From NCBI GenBank assembly GCA_045577735.1, contig JAZNIY010000020.1:9675-73674 (forward strand): 64,000 nucleotides of DNA. The letters run 5' to 3'. The translations under genes and the position numbers were made by a program. This stretch comes from Stercoripulliclostridium_A sp045577735 (GTDB taxonomy: Bacteria; Bacillota; Clostridia; Christensenellales; DTU072). The notes beneath the pieces are model-generated. The model was not told where the DNA came from, searched no databases, and worked only from the letters and a program-made list of their open reading frames with translations. Below are positions 17,719 to 25,280 of this stretch, piece by piece (positions within the stretch are counted from its first letter, which is position 1; each line of letters opens with the position of its first letter).

Positions 17719-17746
17719 AAAAAACTCGGCAAAATACCGAGTTTTT
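17719..17746 (-). terminator. Terminator of coaX-hom
   Basis: AAAAACTCGG / CCGAGTTTTT stem with a 7-base loop. T-rich on both sides, so it is potentially bidirectional. It lies 36 bases past the hom stop. Confidence 0.85.
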
Positions 17747-17782
17747 ATATGCTATTTTTAGCCACTTTAATAACTTAAACTT

Positions 17783-19045
17783 TTATAGTACCCTAATTAG
17801 AGCATCCACACTATTAACAGATTCCAACGACTTGATTTCTGCGATAGCCTTGTTGATTGCGCTTTCGCGAGTGTTGTGAATCATAAAGGTTACGCTTGCA
17901 ACGCCTTCAGATGCGCTTTGTTGAACGGAATTGATAGACACGCCGTATTTTCCGAATGCGGCGGTTATCTTTGCTAGAACGCCTGCTACGTCCTTTACGC
18001 TCATTCTAACGTAGTATTCACTTTCAAAATCGGTGTTGAAATCTTCATCGGTGGTGGGTGCTACGTATGAAAGCTTATGCTCGCTTTGTACTGATGCGTA
18101 TACGATATCACTAACGATTGCGCTACCGGTGGGTAGGTCGCCTGCGCCTCTACCATAAAGCATAATATCGCCTACGTTGTCGCCGTTAAGAAGTACTGCG
18201 TTAAAGGAGCCTTTTACGGAAGCGATGGGGTTATCGTTCTTAATAAAGGTGGGGTGAACACGTGCTTCTATTTTGCCGTTTACACTCTTACCTATAGCAA
18301 GAAGTTTAAGGGTATATCCAAAAGACTTACCTGCATCGATGTCAACTTTGGAAATCTTGGAGATACCTTCGCGATAAATCTTGTCAAGAGGTATTCTCTT
18401 GTGGAAGCATAGGGATGAAAGTATGGAGAGTTTGTACATACTATCAAAGCCATCAACGTCAGCAGAAGGATTGGCCTCGGCATAACCTAGTCTTTGGGCC
18501 TCTTTTAGAACGTCGGCATACTCCAAACCTTCGTCACTCATCTTGGTTAGAATGTAGTTGGTGGTGCCGTTAACAATACCCATAATGGATTGAATATGGT
18601 TGCCTTGCATTCCTGCTTGAAGGGTACGTATGATTGGTACGCCACCCACACAGCTTGCTTCAAAGTATAGACCGGCATTGCCCTCTTTTGCTGCTGACTC
18701 GAGGTCATCACGGCATTTTGCAAACATTTCCTTGTTTGCAGTAACGATGCTCTTGCCTGCTTTAAGAGATGCGATTAGGAAGCTACGAGCAGGTTCGATA
18801 CCGCCAAAGAATTCAGCTACGATTTGGATGTCGGGGTTGTTAACAACGTTGTTTATGTCGGTAGAAACAATAGCGGGATCAACGCCAAGTGCCTTTGCCT
18901 TTTCAACGTCGCGTTCTAATACGTGAAGAACTTCGATTTCAACGCCATCGGTGCGCATAATATCTTCTTTCATTTGCTTCAAAATACGATAAGTTCCGCC
19001 ACCAACAGTGCCAAGTCCAAGTAATGCTACGCCAATTTTTTTCAT
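17783..19045 (-). CDS. hom: Homoserine dehydrogenase
   Basis: 420 residues; it reduces aspartate semialdehyde to homoserine in threonine and methionine synthesis. The N-terminal Rossmann motif LGLGTVGGGT is at residues 9-18, followed by the catalytic-domain segments ANKEMFAK (about 104), GGVPIIRTL (about 133), GTTNYILTKM (about 160) and GFDSMYKLSIL (about 198). A C-terminal ACT domain (about residues 345-420, VRMSVKDVAGVLAKITAAFGK) suggests feedback control by threonine or another amino acid. RBS AGGAGA. It starts 9 bases after coaX, so the two form an operon that mixes CoA and amino-acid metabolism. Confidence 0.96.
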   Translation of the reverse strand: MKKIGVALLGLGTVGGGTYRILKQMKEDIMRTDGVEIEVLHVLERDVEKAKALGVDPAIVSTDINNVVNNPDIQIVAEFFGGIEPARSFLIASLKAGKSIVTANKEMFAKCRDDLESAAKEGNAGLYFEASCVGGVPIIRTLQAGMQGNHIQSIMGIVNGTTNYILTKMSDEGLEYADVLKEAQRLGYAEANPSADVDGFDSMYKLSILSSLCFHKRIPLDKIYREGISKISKVDIDAGKSFGYTLKLLAIGKSVNGKIEARVHPTFIKNDNPIASVKGSFNAVLLNGDNVGDIMLYGRGAGDLPTGSAIVSDIVYASVQSEHKLSYVAPTTDEDFNTDFESEYYVRMSVKDVAGVLAKITAAFGKYGVSINSVQQSASEGVASVTFMIHNTRESAINKAIAEIKSLESVNSVDALIRVL

Positions 19046-19054
19046 ATATTTCTC

Positions 19055-19825
19055 CTATTTGTTCAACTGATAAAGTTTAAGTAATCCTTTGAGTGAAAGT
19101 GCACGATCTATAACGTCAATAACCTTAGTGCCACCACTGGTAACGAGCTCACTCATACCACCTGTTGCAATAACTTTTACGCTCTCAAATCCACTTTCTG
19201 CCTTCATTTTAGCTATAATGCCCTCTACAAGCCCTGTAAAGCCGTAAATAACGCCCGCTTGCATATTCTCAACGGTAGATTTACCTATGATCGTTTTGGG
19301 GCGAATAAGCTCAATTCTAGGGAGCTTCGCTGCAGTATTCGTGAGGGACTCTGCGCTGGACTTAATACCGGGAGCAATGGCTCCACCGAGGAAATTGCCG
19401 TCACCATCTATAATTCCAAAAGTGGTAGCAGAACCAAAGTCAACGGTAATCGCCGGTCCACCATAGCAATAATGTGCCCCTACTGCATTTATTATGCGAT
19501 CTGCACCAAGTTCAGCCGGGTTTATATATTTAATATCCATGCCCAAGTTGATTTTATTGGAAACCATAATGGGTTTGATATGGGTATAGTATGAACACAT
19601 ATGCTCAATGGTATAGTTAAGAGCGGGAGCAACCGAGCTGATAATAATACCCTCTACTTGGTCAAAGGAAAAACCTTGCGAAGAAAGAAGGTCCATAAAA
19701 ACCATACCATACTCGTCTGCCGTCTTTTTATGATCGGTAGCGACACGCCAAGTACGAACGATTTCGCCGTCCACTACAGCACCAATTTTAATATTAGTAT
19801 TACCTATATCTAAAAGCAGAACCAT
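19055..19825 (-). CDS. coaX: Type III pantothenate kinase
   Basis: 256 residues; it phosphorylates pantothenate as the first step of CoA synthesis. The ASKHA fold is shown by DIGNTNIKIG (residues 5-14, phosphate 1 loop), GADRIINAVGAH (about 106-117) and DFGSATTFGII (about 127-137, phosphate 2 region). Type III enzymes are potassium-dependent and insensitive to CoA feedback. It has an AAGGAG site and its own promoter, and is the first gene of coaX-hom. Confidence 0.96.
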   Translation of the reverse strand: MVLLLDIGNTNIKIGAVVDGEIVRTWRVATDHKKTADEYGMVFMDLLSSQGFSFDQVEGIIISSVAPALNYTIEHMCSYYTHIKPIMVSNKINLGMDIKYINPAELGADRIINAVGAHYCYGGPAITVDFGSATTFGIIDGDGNFLGGAIAPGIKSSAESLTNTAAKLPRIELIRPKTIIGKSTVENMQAGVIYGFTGLVEGIIAKMKAESGFESVKVIATGGMSELVTSGGTKVIDVIDRALSLKGLLKLYQLNK

Positions 19826-19849
19826 ACTATACTCCTTTATATTGTAAAG

Positions 19850-19878
19850 ATTTTAACATATTAAAGGGTTTTAGTCAA
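19850..19878 (-). promoter_or_regulatory. coaX-hom promoter
   Basis: TTGACT (19878-19873), 17-base spacer, TAAAAT (19855-19850). The start codon is 25 bases downstream of the -10. Confidence 0.7.
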
Positions 19879-19993
19879 TGTTTTGAATGGTGATATAGAC
19901 CAAATGCGCTATGGCTTTTACTTTATTTGTGTAGAATTACTTAAAAATACGTTAGTTTAGAGCCTTGAGCTAGAGAATGCGAAAAATACGAAT

Positions 19994-20050
19994 AAAAAAA
20001 CAACCCACAAGAGGAGTTTACTTAATCGTAAATGACTCGTAGTGGGTTGT
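19994..20050 (-). terminator. Terminator of the ribosomal protein superoperon
   Basis: ACAACCCAC / GTGGGTTGT arms enclose a second stem (GAGTTTA...TAAATGACTC). On the minus strand the hairpin is followed by seven T. It marks the end of the operon after rplQ, so no ecfA/ecfT/truA genes are co-transcribed, unlike in many Firmicutes. Confidence 0.85.
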
Positions 20051-20074
20051 TGTTTTTATAAAGTAGTTTGCGTA

Positions 20075-20587
20075 TTATACAAGCTCAAGAATGCACATTT
20101 CAGCATCATCACCACGTCTAGCGCCTAGCTTGATGATACGAGTGTAGCCACCCTTTTGGCCAAGTTCTTCAGCGCGCTTTGCATACTTAGGTGCATATTC
20201 GCGGAACATCTTTTCGATTAGGGGGTGTTTAACGTCAGCAGTACGTTTTTTGAAATCTGCCTTCTTTTCTTTGTCAGCTTGGATTTCGTGAAGGTCTTCC
20301 AAGATAGCCATCATCTTACGACGAGCAGCAAGCTTTTTGGGACCATCGTTAACGAATTCAACGTCAAATTTCTCGTCTTTTTGGTTGATCTTTTGCTTGG
20401 TTACGGTAACGGTGTCTTCATAGGTATTGATAGCAAGTGTTAGCATTTTTTCTGCAACCTTTCTTACTTCCTTTGCTCTGTCAACGGTGGTTTCGATTTT
20501 GCCGTTCCAAAGAAGTTCGGATGCTTGACTATATACCAATTGAGTTCTAATATCAGTTCTTCTTCCTAATTTTCTATTAATTGCCAT
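20075..20587 (-). CDS. rplQ: 50S ribosomal protein bL17 (long form)
   Basis: 170 residues against about 115-130 for the common form. The N-terminal core RKLGRRTDIRTQL..S, the middle GKIETTVDRAKEVRKVAEKM (about residues 31-50) and the C-terminal GGYTRIIKLGARRGDDAEM (about 146-164) are typical bL17. Between them is an extra charged segment of about 45 residues (about 60-110: Lys/Asp/Glu-rich, including KKLAARRKMMAILEDLHEI), likely an exposed helical insertion. bL17 lies at the 50S exit-tunnel side. It is the last gene of the superoperon and starts 11 bases after rpoA. Confidence 0.97.
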   Translation of the reverse strand: MAINRKLGRRTDIRTQLVYSQASELLWNGKIETTVDRAKEVRKVAEKMLTLAINTYEDTVTVTKQKINQKDEKFDVEFVNDGPKKLAARRKMMAILEDLHEIQADKEKKADFKKRTADVKHPLIEKMFREYAPKYAKRAEELGQKGGYTRIIKLGARRGDDAEMCILELV

Positions 20588-20598
20588 AGTTATCTCCT

Positions 20599-21552
20599 TT
20601 AATCTTCCTTGCTTGCAAGTGCTAGGCCGATGCCTTCAAGTTTACGGATAACTTCGTCAAGAGATTTTCTTCCGAGGTTACGAACTTTAAGCATATCTTC
20701 TTCGGTCTTCTTAATCAAATCTTCAACGGTATAGATACCAGCACGCTTCAAGCAGTTAAGAGGTCTTACGCTTAAATCGAGCTCTTCGATGCTCATATAG
20801 AGAGCCTTGGTTTGGCTATCGTCGTCACGGCTTACGAGAACGTCCTTGTTTGCCATGCCTTCCATGAGGTCGATGAAGAGTTTAAGATGGTCGCCCATTA
20901 CTTTTGATGCAAGGGATACTACCTCGCTGGGGGTAGCAGCTGCATTAGTCTTAACGTTTAATCTTAATTTGTCGTAGTCGATGGATTGCTCTACGCGGGT
21001 ATTCTCTACGGAGTAGCTAGCTGCTACAACGGGAGAGTAAAGTGAATCGATCGGTATATAGCCGATGGGAGCCTTGGGGTTCTTGTTGTTCTTTGCTGCA
21101 ACGTAGCCCCTACCGCAACCAACGGTAAGTTCCATATTAAGGCTTGCACCTTCTTCAATGGAGCAAATATAAGCTTCGGGATTCATAACAGCGATTCCGG
21201 TGGGGAAATCGATGTCACCTGCGCTAACAACGCCGGGGGTATTGCGAACTAGTGTTACGACGGAATCTTCAAAGTTTTCGGGGTCGAGAACCTTGATTGC
21301 AAGTTCCTTAAGGTTAAGGATAATCTCTGCAACGTCTTCACGAACACCGGGGATGGTGCTGAACTCGTGTGCAACGCCTTCGATTTTTATGCCTTTAATT
21401 GCAGCGCCGGGAAGAGCCATGCAGAGAACTCTGCGCAAGCAGTTACCAACGGTGGTACCAAAACCTCTTTCAAGAGGTTCAACAACGAAAGTTGCTTCGG
21501 AACCGTTAGCATTTTCTTCAACGACGATACTGGGCTTGAAAATTTCCAACAT
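20599..21552 (-). CDS. rpoA: RNA polymerase alpha subunit
   Basis: 317 residues. The N-terminal dimerisation domain shows PLERGFGTTVGNCLRRVLCMALPGA-type sequence (about residues 27-50) and the C-terminal alpha-CTD (about 250-310) shows the helix-hairpin-helix LKRAGIYTVEDLI and RNLGRKSLDEV that binds UP elements and regulators. It nucleates polymerase assembly. The place between rpsD and rplQ is the conserved alpha operon order. Confidence 0.99.
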   Translation of the reverse strand: MLEIFKPSIVVEENANGSEATFVVEPLERGFGTTVGNCLRRVLCMALPGAAIKGIKIEGVAHEFSTIPGVREDVAEIILNLKELAIKVLDPENFEDSVVTLVRNTPGVVSAGDIDFPTGIAVMNPEAYICSIEEGASLNMELTVGCGRGYVAAKNNKNPKAPIGYIPIDSLYSPVVAASYSVENTRVEQSIDYDKLRLNVKTNAAATPSEVVSLASKVMGDHLKLFIDLMEGMANKDVLVSRDDDSQTKALYMSIEELDLSVRPLNCLKRAGIYTVEDLIKKTEEDMLKVRNLGRKSLDEVIRKLEGIGLALASKED

Positions 21553-21573
21553 AATCTGTTCCTCCTATCCGGA

Positions 21574-22197
21574 TTATTTAGAGTACAACTCGACGATAAG
21601 GTGTTCTGCGATAGATAAATCAACGTCTTCACGGGTGGGGATAGCTTCTACTTTACCGCTTAGAGATTCGGTATCGAAGGAAACCCACTTGGGAAGGTTA
21701 GCAATCTTAGCACCCTTGAGTTCTTGGAAGAAGGGCTTTTCTTTCTTGCTTTCCTTAACTGCGATTACGTCACCTTCTTTAACTAGGTAAGAAGGGATGT
21801 CTACTACCTTGCCGTTAACGGTGATGTGACCGTGTGCAACAAGTTGTCTGGATTGTGCTCTAGAGGAGCCAATGCACATACGATAAACAACGTTATCAAG
21901 TCTTCTTTCAATAAGAATGAGCATGTTTTCGCCGGTTACGCCACGCATGTTGGCTGCCATTTCATAATACATATGGAATTGCTTTTCGAGCAAACCATAG
22001 CTTCTCTTTGCTTTTTGTTTTTCACGCAATTGTAGGCTGTAGCCAGATTGCTTTTTGCGTGCTGCACCGTGTTGACCAGGTGCTACGGGGCGCTTGTCAA
22101 GTGCGCAGTTTGCGCTCAAGCAACGATCGCCCTTAAGGAATAATTTGCAACCTTCACGTCTGCAAAGTTTGCATACGGGTCCTGTATATCTTGCCAT
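21574..22197 (-). CDS. rpsD: 30S ribosomal protein uS4
   Basis: 207 residues. Binds 16S rRNA early in small-subunit assembly. The N-terminus carries CKLCRREGCKLFLKG...C (Cys at about 9, 12, 17 and 31), a zinc-binding set seen in the C+ form; the S4 RNA-binding domain is near residues 97-160 (RLDNVVYRMCIGSSRAQSRQLV). It lies in the alpha operon, whereas Bacillus subtilis encodes rpsD as a separate self-regulated unit. Confidence 0.98.
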   Translation of the reverse strand: MARYTGPVCKLCRREGCKLFLKGDRCLSANCALDKRPVAPGQHGAARKKQSGYSLQLREKQKAKRSYGLLEKQFHMYYEMAANMRGVTGENMLILIERRLDNVVYRMCIGSSRAQSRQLVAHGHITVNGKVVDIPSYLVKEGDVIAVKESKKEKPFFQELKGAKIANLPKWVSFDTESLSGKVEAIPTREDVDLSIAEHLIVELYSK

Positions 22198-22219
22198 ATT
22201 AATATCCTCCTAAACCAAA

Positions 22220-22612
22220 TTACAGTCTTCTACGCTTGGGGGGTCTGCAGCCATTGTGAGGGATGGGAGATACGTCTTGTATCTTGGTAACCTCGATGTC
22301 TGCAACTGCCATAGCGCGGATAGCAGATTCTCTGCCTTGTCCGGGTCCTTTAACGTAAACTTCTACCTTGCGAATGCCGTGTTCCTTTGCGGATTTAGCA
22401 GCATCTTCTGCAACTAGTTGTGCAGCATAAGGAGTGGATTTACGGCTACCCTTTAGACCGAGCTTGCCTGCGGATGACCATGCAATAGTATTACCGTTCA
22501 TATCGGTAAAGGTAACGATAGTGTTATTGAAAGAAGCGTGGATATGTACTTGGCCTTTTTCAATATGTTTTAAGTCCTTTCTTCTTTTAATTTGACTTCT
22601 TCTAACTGCCAT
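22220..22612 (-). CDS. rpsK: 30S ribosomal protein uS11
   Basis: 130 residues, normal size. Platform protein contacting 16S rRNA near the mRNA exit. Recognised by HIHASFNNTIVTFTDMNGN (about residues 22-40), the GLKGSRKSTPYAAQ segment and the invariant C-terminus IPHNGCRPPKRRRL. It lies 15 bases after rpsM and 22 before rpsD. Confidence 0.98.
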   Translation of the reverse strand: MAVRRSQIKRRKDLKHIEKGQVHIHASFNNTIVTFTDMNGNTIAWSSAGKLGLKGSRKSTPYAAQLVAEDAAKSAKEHGIRKVEVYVKGPGQGRESAIRAMAVADIEVTKIQDVSPIPHNGCRPPKRRRL

Positions 22613-22627
22613 TGTTCAAGCCTCCTA

Positions 22628-22999
22628 CTATTTCTTCTTTACGCGACCAACAGTGCGCTTCTTACCTTTACGGGTACGAGCATTTTGTTTGGTTCTTTGT
22701 CCACGGACAGGGAGTCCCTTTCTGTGTCTTACGCCACGGTAGCAACCGATTTCCATAAGACGCTTGATATCTAGCATAGTGTCTCTTCTCAAATCACCTT
22801 CTACAACAAGGTTATTTTCGATATAGTCACGGATCTTAATAATTTGATCTTCTGTAAGGTCTTTAACACGGGTGTCGGGGTTGATGCCGGTGTCAGCAAG
22901 CAACTTTTTAGAAGTGGTAAGTCCGATACCGTAAATGTAGGTAAGACCTATTTCAACTCTTTTTTCACGGGGTAAATCTACACCTGATATACGAGCCAT
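22628..22999 (-). CDS. rpsM: 30S ribosomal protein uS13
   Basis: 123 residues. Head protein that contacts the P-site tRNA and the B1 bridges. Signature: RISGVDLPREKRVEIGLTYI at the N-terminus (residues 3-22), helix-turn-helix YGIGLTTSKKLLADTGI, and the basic tail RGQRTKQNARTRKGKKRT. It opens the alpha-operon part after an unusually long 245-base gap that contains hairpins and a promoter. Confidence 0.98.
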   Translation of the reverse strand: MARISGVDLPREKRVEIGLTYIYGIGLTTSKKLLADTGINPDTRVKDLTEDQIIKIRDYIENNLVVEGDLRRDTMLDIKRLMEIGCYRGVRHRKGLPVRGQRTKQNARTRKGKKRTVGRVKKK

Positions 23000-23157
23000 T
23001 TAGTAACCTCCAATTTTTTGTACTAGTTTTTTTGTGAGTATCTATATCCAATCGCCCGAGTAAATCGTAATTAGAATGCGTTTACGATTCAGCCGCCTCA
23101 AGCGACAATTGTTTTCAATACATAGCGATACGCAGGCACACGCCCGCGAACCAATTA

Positions 23158-23187
23158 ATTTTAACATAAGACAACCTTTACGTGCAA
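23158..23187 (-). promoter_or_regulatory. Internal promoter before rpsM
   Basis: TTGCAC (23187-23182), 18-base spacer, TAAAAT (23163-23158). The -35 lies within the 17-bp hairpin sequence, so hairpin and promoter overlap. Confidence 0.5.
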
Positions 23188-23208
23188 ATGTTTTGCACAT
23201 AAAAGTTG
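23172..23208 (-). repeat. Perfect 17-bp inverted repeat (hairpin) after rpmJ
   Basis: On the minus strand CAACTTTTATGTGCAAA, a 3-base loop ACA, then TTTGCACGTAAAGGTTG, pairing over all 17 positions with two G-U pairs. No T-run follows, so it is not a standard terminator. It could be an RNase III or stabilising stem that separates rpmJ and upstream mRNA from the alpha operon. Confidence 0.8.
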
Positions 23209-23244
23209 CCTAATTTTCGTGAATTTTATCAACTTCAAAGGATT

Positions 23245-23361
23245 TTAGCCTTGAGTTTGCTTGTGGCTAGGATTCTTGGGGCAAATTACCATAACCTTGC
23301 CATGTCTTTTGATGATCTTGCATTTGTCGCACATAGGCTTAACGGAAGGTCTTACTTTCAT
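23245..23361 (-). CDS. rpmJ: 50S ribosomal protein bL36 (zinc type)
   Basis: 38 residues, too short for usual ORF cut-offs. Starts MKVRPSVKPMCDKCK and ends KNPSHKQTQG. The zinc ligands Cys11, Cys14, Cys27 and His33 are all present, so it is the C+ form. An AGGAG site lies before the ATG at 23361. It sits between infA and rpsM, its conserved place. Confidence 0.97.
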   Translation of the reverse strand: MKVRPSVKPMCDKCKIIKRHGKVMVICPKNPSHKQTQG

Positions 23362-23379
23362 TGTTATATCTCCTATAAA

Positions 23380-23601
23380 TTAGTTTTTGCTACGGTATAC
23401 TATACGTCCTCTCATAAGGTCATAGGGACTCATTGCTACTTTTACGTTATCGCCCACGTATACCTTAATGTTGTTAACTCTCATTTTTCCGGCAAGATAT
23501 GCTGTGATAACGTGTCCGTTGGTTAATTTAACTTTAAAATTTGTTCCGGGCAACACTTCAACAACGGTGCCTTCTACTTCGATGGTGTCGTCTTTGGACA
23601 T
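23380..23601 (-). CDS. infA: Translation initiation factor IF-1
   Basis: 73 residues, an S1/OB-fold protein that blocks the A site during initiation. Begins MSKDDTIEVEGTVVEVLPG and contains GHVITAYLAGKMRVNNI and the C-terminal YDLMRGRIVYR. The start at 23601 is chosen over an upstream in-frame ATG at 23652 because the family starts at MSKDD and AAGGAG precedes it; the longer form would overlap the KOW gene. Confidence 0.97.
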   Translation of the reverse strand: MSKDDTIEVEGTVVEVLPGTNFKVKLTNGHVITAYLAGKMRVNNIKVYVGDNVKVAMSPYDLMRGRIVYRSKN

Positions 23602-23626
23602 ACTGTACTCCTTTTTAATATTATAT

Positions 23627-23893
23627 CTAGCCGTTGTATGCGCGTAAAGCACTCTTTACTTCGGCATCGAAAACTTTTTTGCCTTCTTCAAACTTCTCGG
23701 CTAGCTTTTCTAAAACTATTCCTTCGGTTTTAAGATGCTTAATTTTTTTTAGTTTCGGGGTATCAACTCTGCGTAGGTCGCCGTCTGCTATCTTAACGTA
23801 GTTTTCATCAACGATTTCCGTTACTACGTAAAAGCTTCCTGCATCCCTTCCCGCTTTGGAAAATACGACCGAGCCTACTTTGATTTCTTTCAT
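23627..23893 (-). CDS. KOW-domain RNA-binding protein (L14e-like)
   Basis: 88 residues from ATG 23893: MKEIKVGSVVFSKAGRD, then a KOW-type beta-barrel (residues 5-45, with DENYVKIADGDLRRVD) and a Lys-rich helical tail. This is the small protein usually found between map and infA in Firmicutes, related to archaeal/eukaryotic L14e; its role in the ribosome or RNA binding is not established. A longer GTG start at 23920 overlaps the map stop in a GTGA arrangement and would allow translational coupling; neither start has a strong ribosome binding site. Similarity to homologues favours 23893. Confidence 0.85.
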   Translation of the reverse strand: MKEIKVGSVVFSKAGRDAGSFYVVTEIVDENYVKIADGDLRRVDTPKLKKIKHLKTEGIVLEKLAEKFEEGKKVFDAEVKSALRAYNG

Positions 23894-23916
23894 ATTTATA
23901 TTGCGCTTATGCGCCC

Positions 23917-24663
23917 TCACAATGTTAGTATCTCTACTCCGTCGGGGAGAATTACTACCGTGTTTTCATAGTGGGCAGAGGCTTTGCCATCTAGCGTTGC
24001 AATCGTCCAGTCGTCGCCGTCGAATTGCCTTATGCGCCTTGTGCCAAGATTTATCATGGGTTCTATCGCAAGAGTCATTCCACTCACGAGACGCATTCCC
24101 CTACCGGGTATTCCATAGTTAGGAACGTTTGGATCTTCATGCACCGTCTTACCAATGCCGTGGCCCACCAATTCTCTAACTACGCCATATCCGTATTTCT
24201 CAGCATGTGCGCTAATCGTTGCGCCCAGGTCGCCTAGCCTTACGCCTTCTTTTAATATCTTTATTCCTTCAAAGAAACATTCTTTGCACACTCTTGCGAG
24301 CTGTTCCTTTTCGGGCGTTGTAGAGCCTATTATTACCGTCCTTGCCGCATCGGTATGATATCCGTTTATACCAACACCACCGTCAAGTTTTAATAGCATA
24401 CCCTCTTCTAACACTCTGTTGCCAGGAATACCGTGAACGATTTCGTCGTCAATGGAAGTGCAAAGAGTACCGGGAAAACCACCATATCCCAAAAAGCTGG
24501 GAACTGCGTTTTGCTTTTTGATATAATCGTAAGCAATGGCATCAAGTCTTCTCGTGGTAACGCCGGGCTTGGCGTTTTCAGATACTAGATCCAGTACGTC
24601 GCGAAGTATCGCGCCAGCCTTTCTCATATATCCTATTTCGATTTCACTCTTAATCGTTACCAT
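23917..24663 (-). CDS. map: Methionine aminopeptidase (type I)
   Basis: 248 residues. Removes the initiator methionine from nascent proteins. Metal ligands are visible as the two aspartates in DGGVGINGYHTDAARTV (about residues 93-109), the His in GHGIGKTVHEDP (about 167-178) and the later Glu in AIEPM (about 200) and near the C-terminus. Starts 1 base after adk; conserved secY-adk-map order. Confidence 0.98.
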   Translation of the reverse strand: MVTIKSEIEIGYMRKAGAILRDVLDLVSENAKPGVTTRRLDAIAYDYIKKQNAVPSFLGYGGFPGTLCTSIDDEIVHGIPGNRVLEEGMLLKLDGGVGINGYHTDAARTVIIGSTTPEKEQLARVCKECFFEGIKILKEGVRLGDLGATISAHAEKYGYGVVRELVGHGIGKTVHEDPNVPNYGIPGRGMRLVSGMTLAIEPMINLGTRRIRQFDGDDWTIATLDGKASAHYENTVVILPDGVEILTL

Positions 24664-24664
24664 A

Positions 24665-25279
24665 CTACTTTACAAGCTCTATAATCTTTTGGAAGGTTTC
24701 GTCTATGGTTCCATTTGCATCCACGTCTACTACCAAACCCTTTGCCTTGTAGTAATCTACTAGAGGTGCCGTGGTCTTTTCATAAACTGCCATTCTGTTG
24801 CGTATGGTTTCTTCATTATCGTCTTGACGTATGAATAATTCCTTTCCGCATTTGTCACAGACGTTGCTAGGATGCGTTGATACGTGGTAGGTTTCTCCAC
24901 AAGAGCAGGTACGTCTGCCACCAAGCCTTGCAACCACCTTTTCGGTATCGATTACGAAATTGATTACGTAATCTATCTTAGCGATGTTTTCAAGAGCTTC
25001 TGCTTGTGGGATACTGCGGGGAAAGCCGTCTAACAAGAAACCGTTTTGGCAATCGTCGTGAGACAGTCTTTCCTCCACTATTTTAATAGTTACGTCATCG
25101 GGTACGAGCTGACCTTTGTCGATAAAACTCTTTGCGTAGATACCTATTTCGGTTTGTCTAGCAATATTGGAGCGGAATGCATCACCAGTTGAAATGTGGG
25201 GAATGCTATAATACTCTTTTAGTTTTGTCGCTTGTGAGCCTTTGCCTGCACCCGGTGCACCTAATAATATGATATTCAT
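24665..25279 (-). CDS. adk: Adenylate kinase
   Basis: 204 residues, slightly short of the usual 212-217. Interconverts ATP+AMP and 2 ADP. P-loop GAPGAGKGSQ (residues 7-16), DGFPRSIPQAEAL (about 83-95). The LID carries a zinc set C-x-C...CDKC (about 124-146), the long-type LID of Gram-positives. Starts 1 base after secY. Confidence 0.98.
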   Translation of the reverse strand: MNIILLGAPGAGKGSQATKLKEYYSIPHISTGDAFRSNIARQTEIGIYAKSFIDKGQLVPDDVTIKIVEERLSHDDCQNGFLLDGFPRSIPQAEALENIAKIDYVINFVIDTEKVVARLGGRRTCSCGETYHVSTHPSNVCDKCGKELFIRQDDNEETIRNRMAVYEKTTAPLVDYYKAKGLVVDVDANGTIDETFQKIIELVK

Positions 25280-25280
25280 C

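Larger units (their letters stand above)
23000..23244 (-). promoter_or_regulatory. Leader region between rpmJ and rpsM
   Basis: A 245-base gene-free stretch inside the superoperon, where spacing elsewhere is 1-25 bases. It holds a 17-bp perfect hairpin (23172-23208), an internal promoter (23158-23187), a GCGGGC-GTGT-GCCTGC hairpin near 23126-23141 and an AATCGTAA/TTACGATT hairpin near 23064-23092, before a GGAGG site for rpsM. The layout suggests a separately transcribed alpha-operon leader, possibly a ribosomal-protein autoregulation site; the protein that would bind is unknown. Confidence 0.5.
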
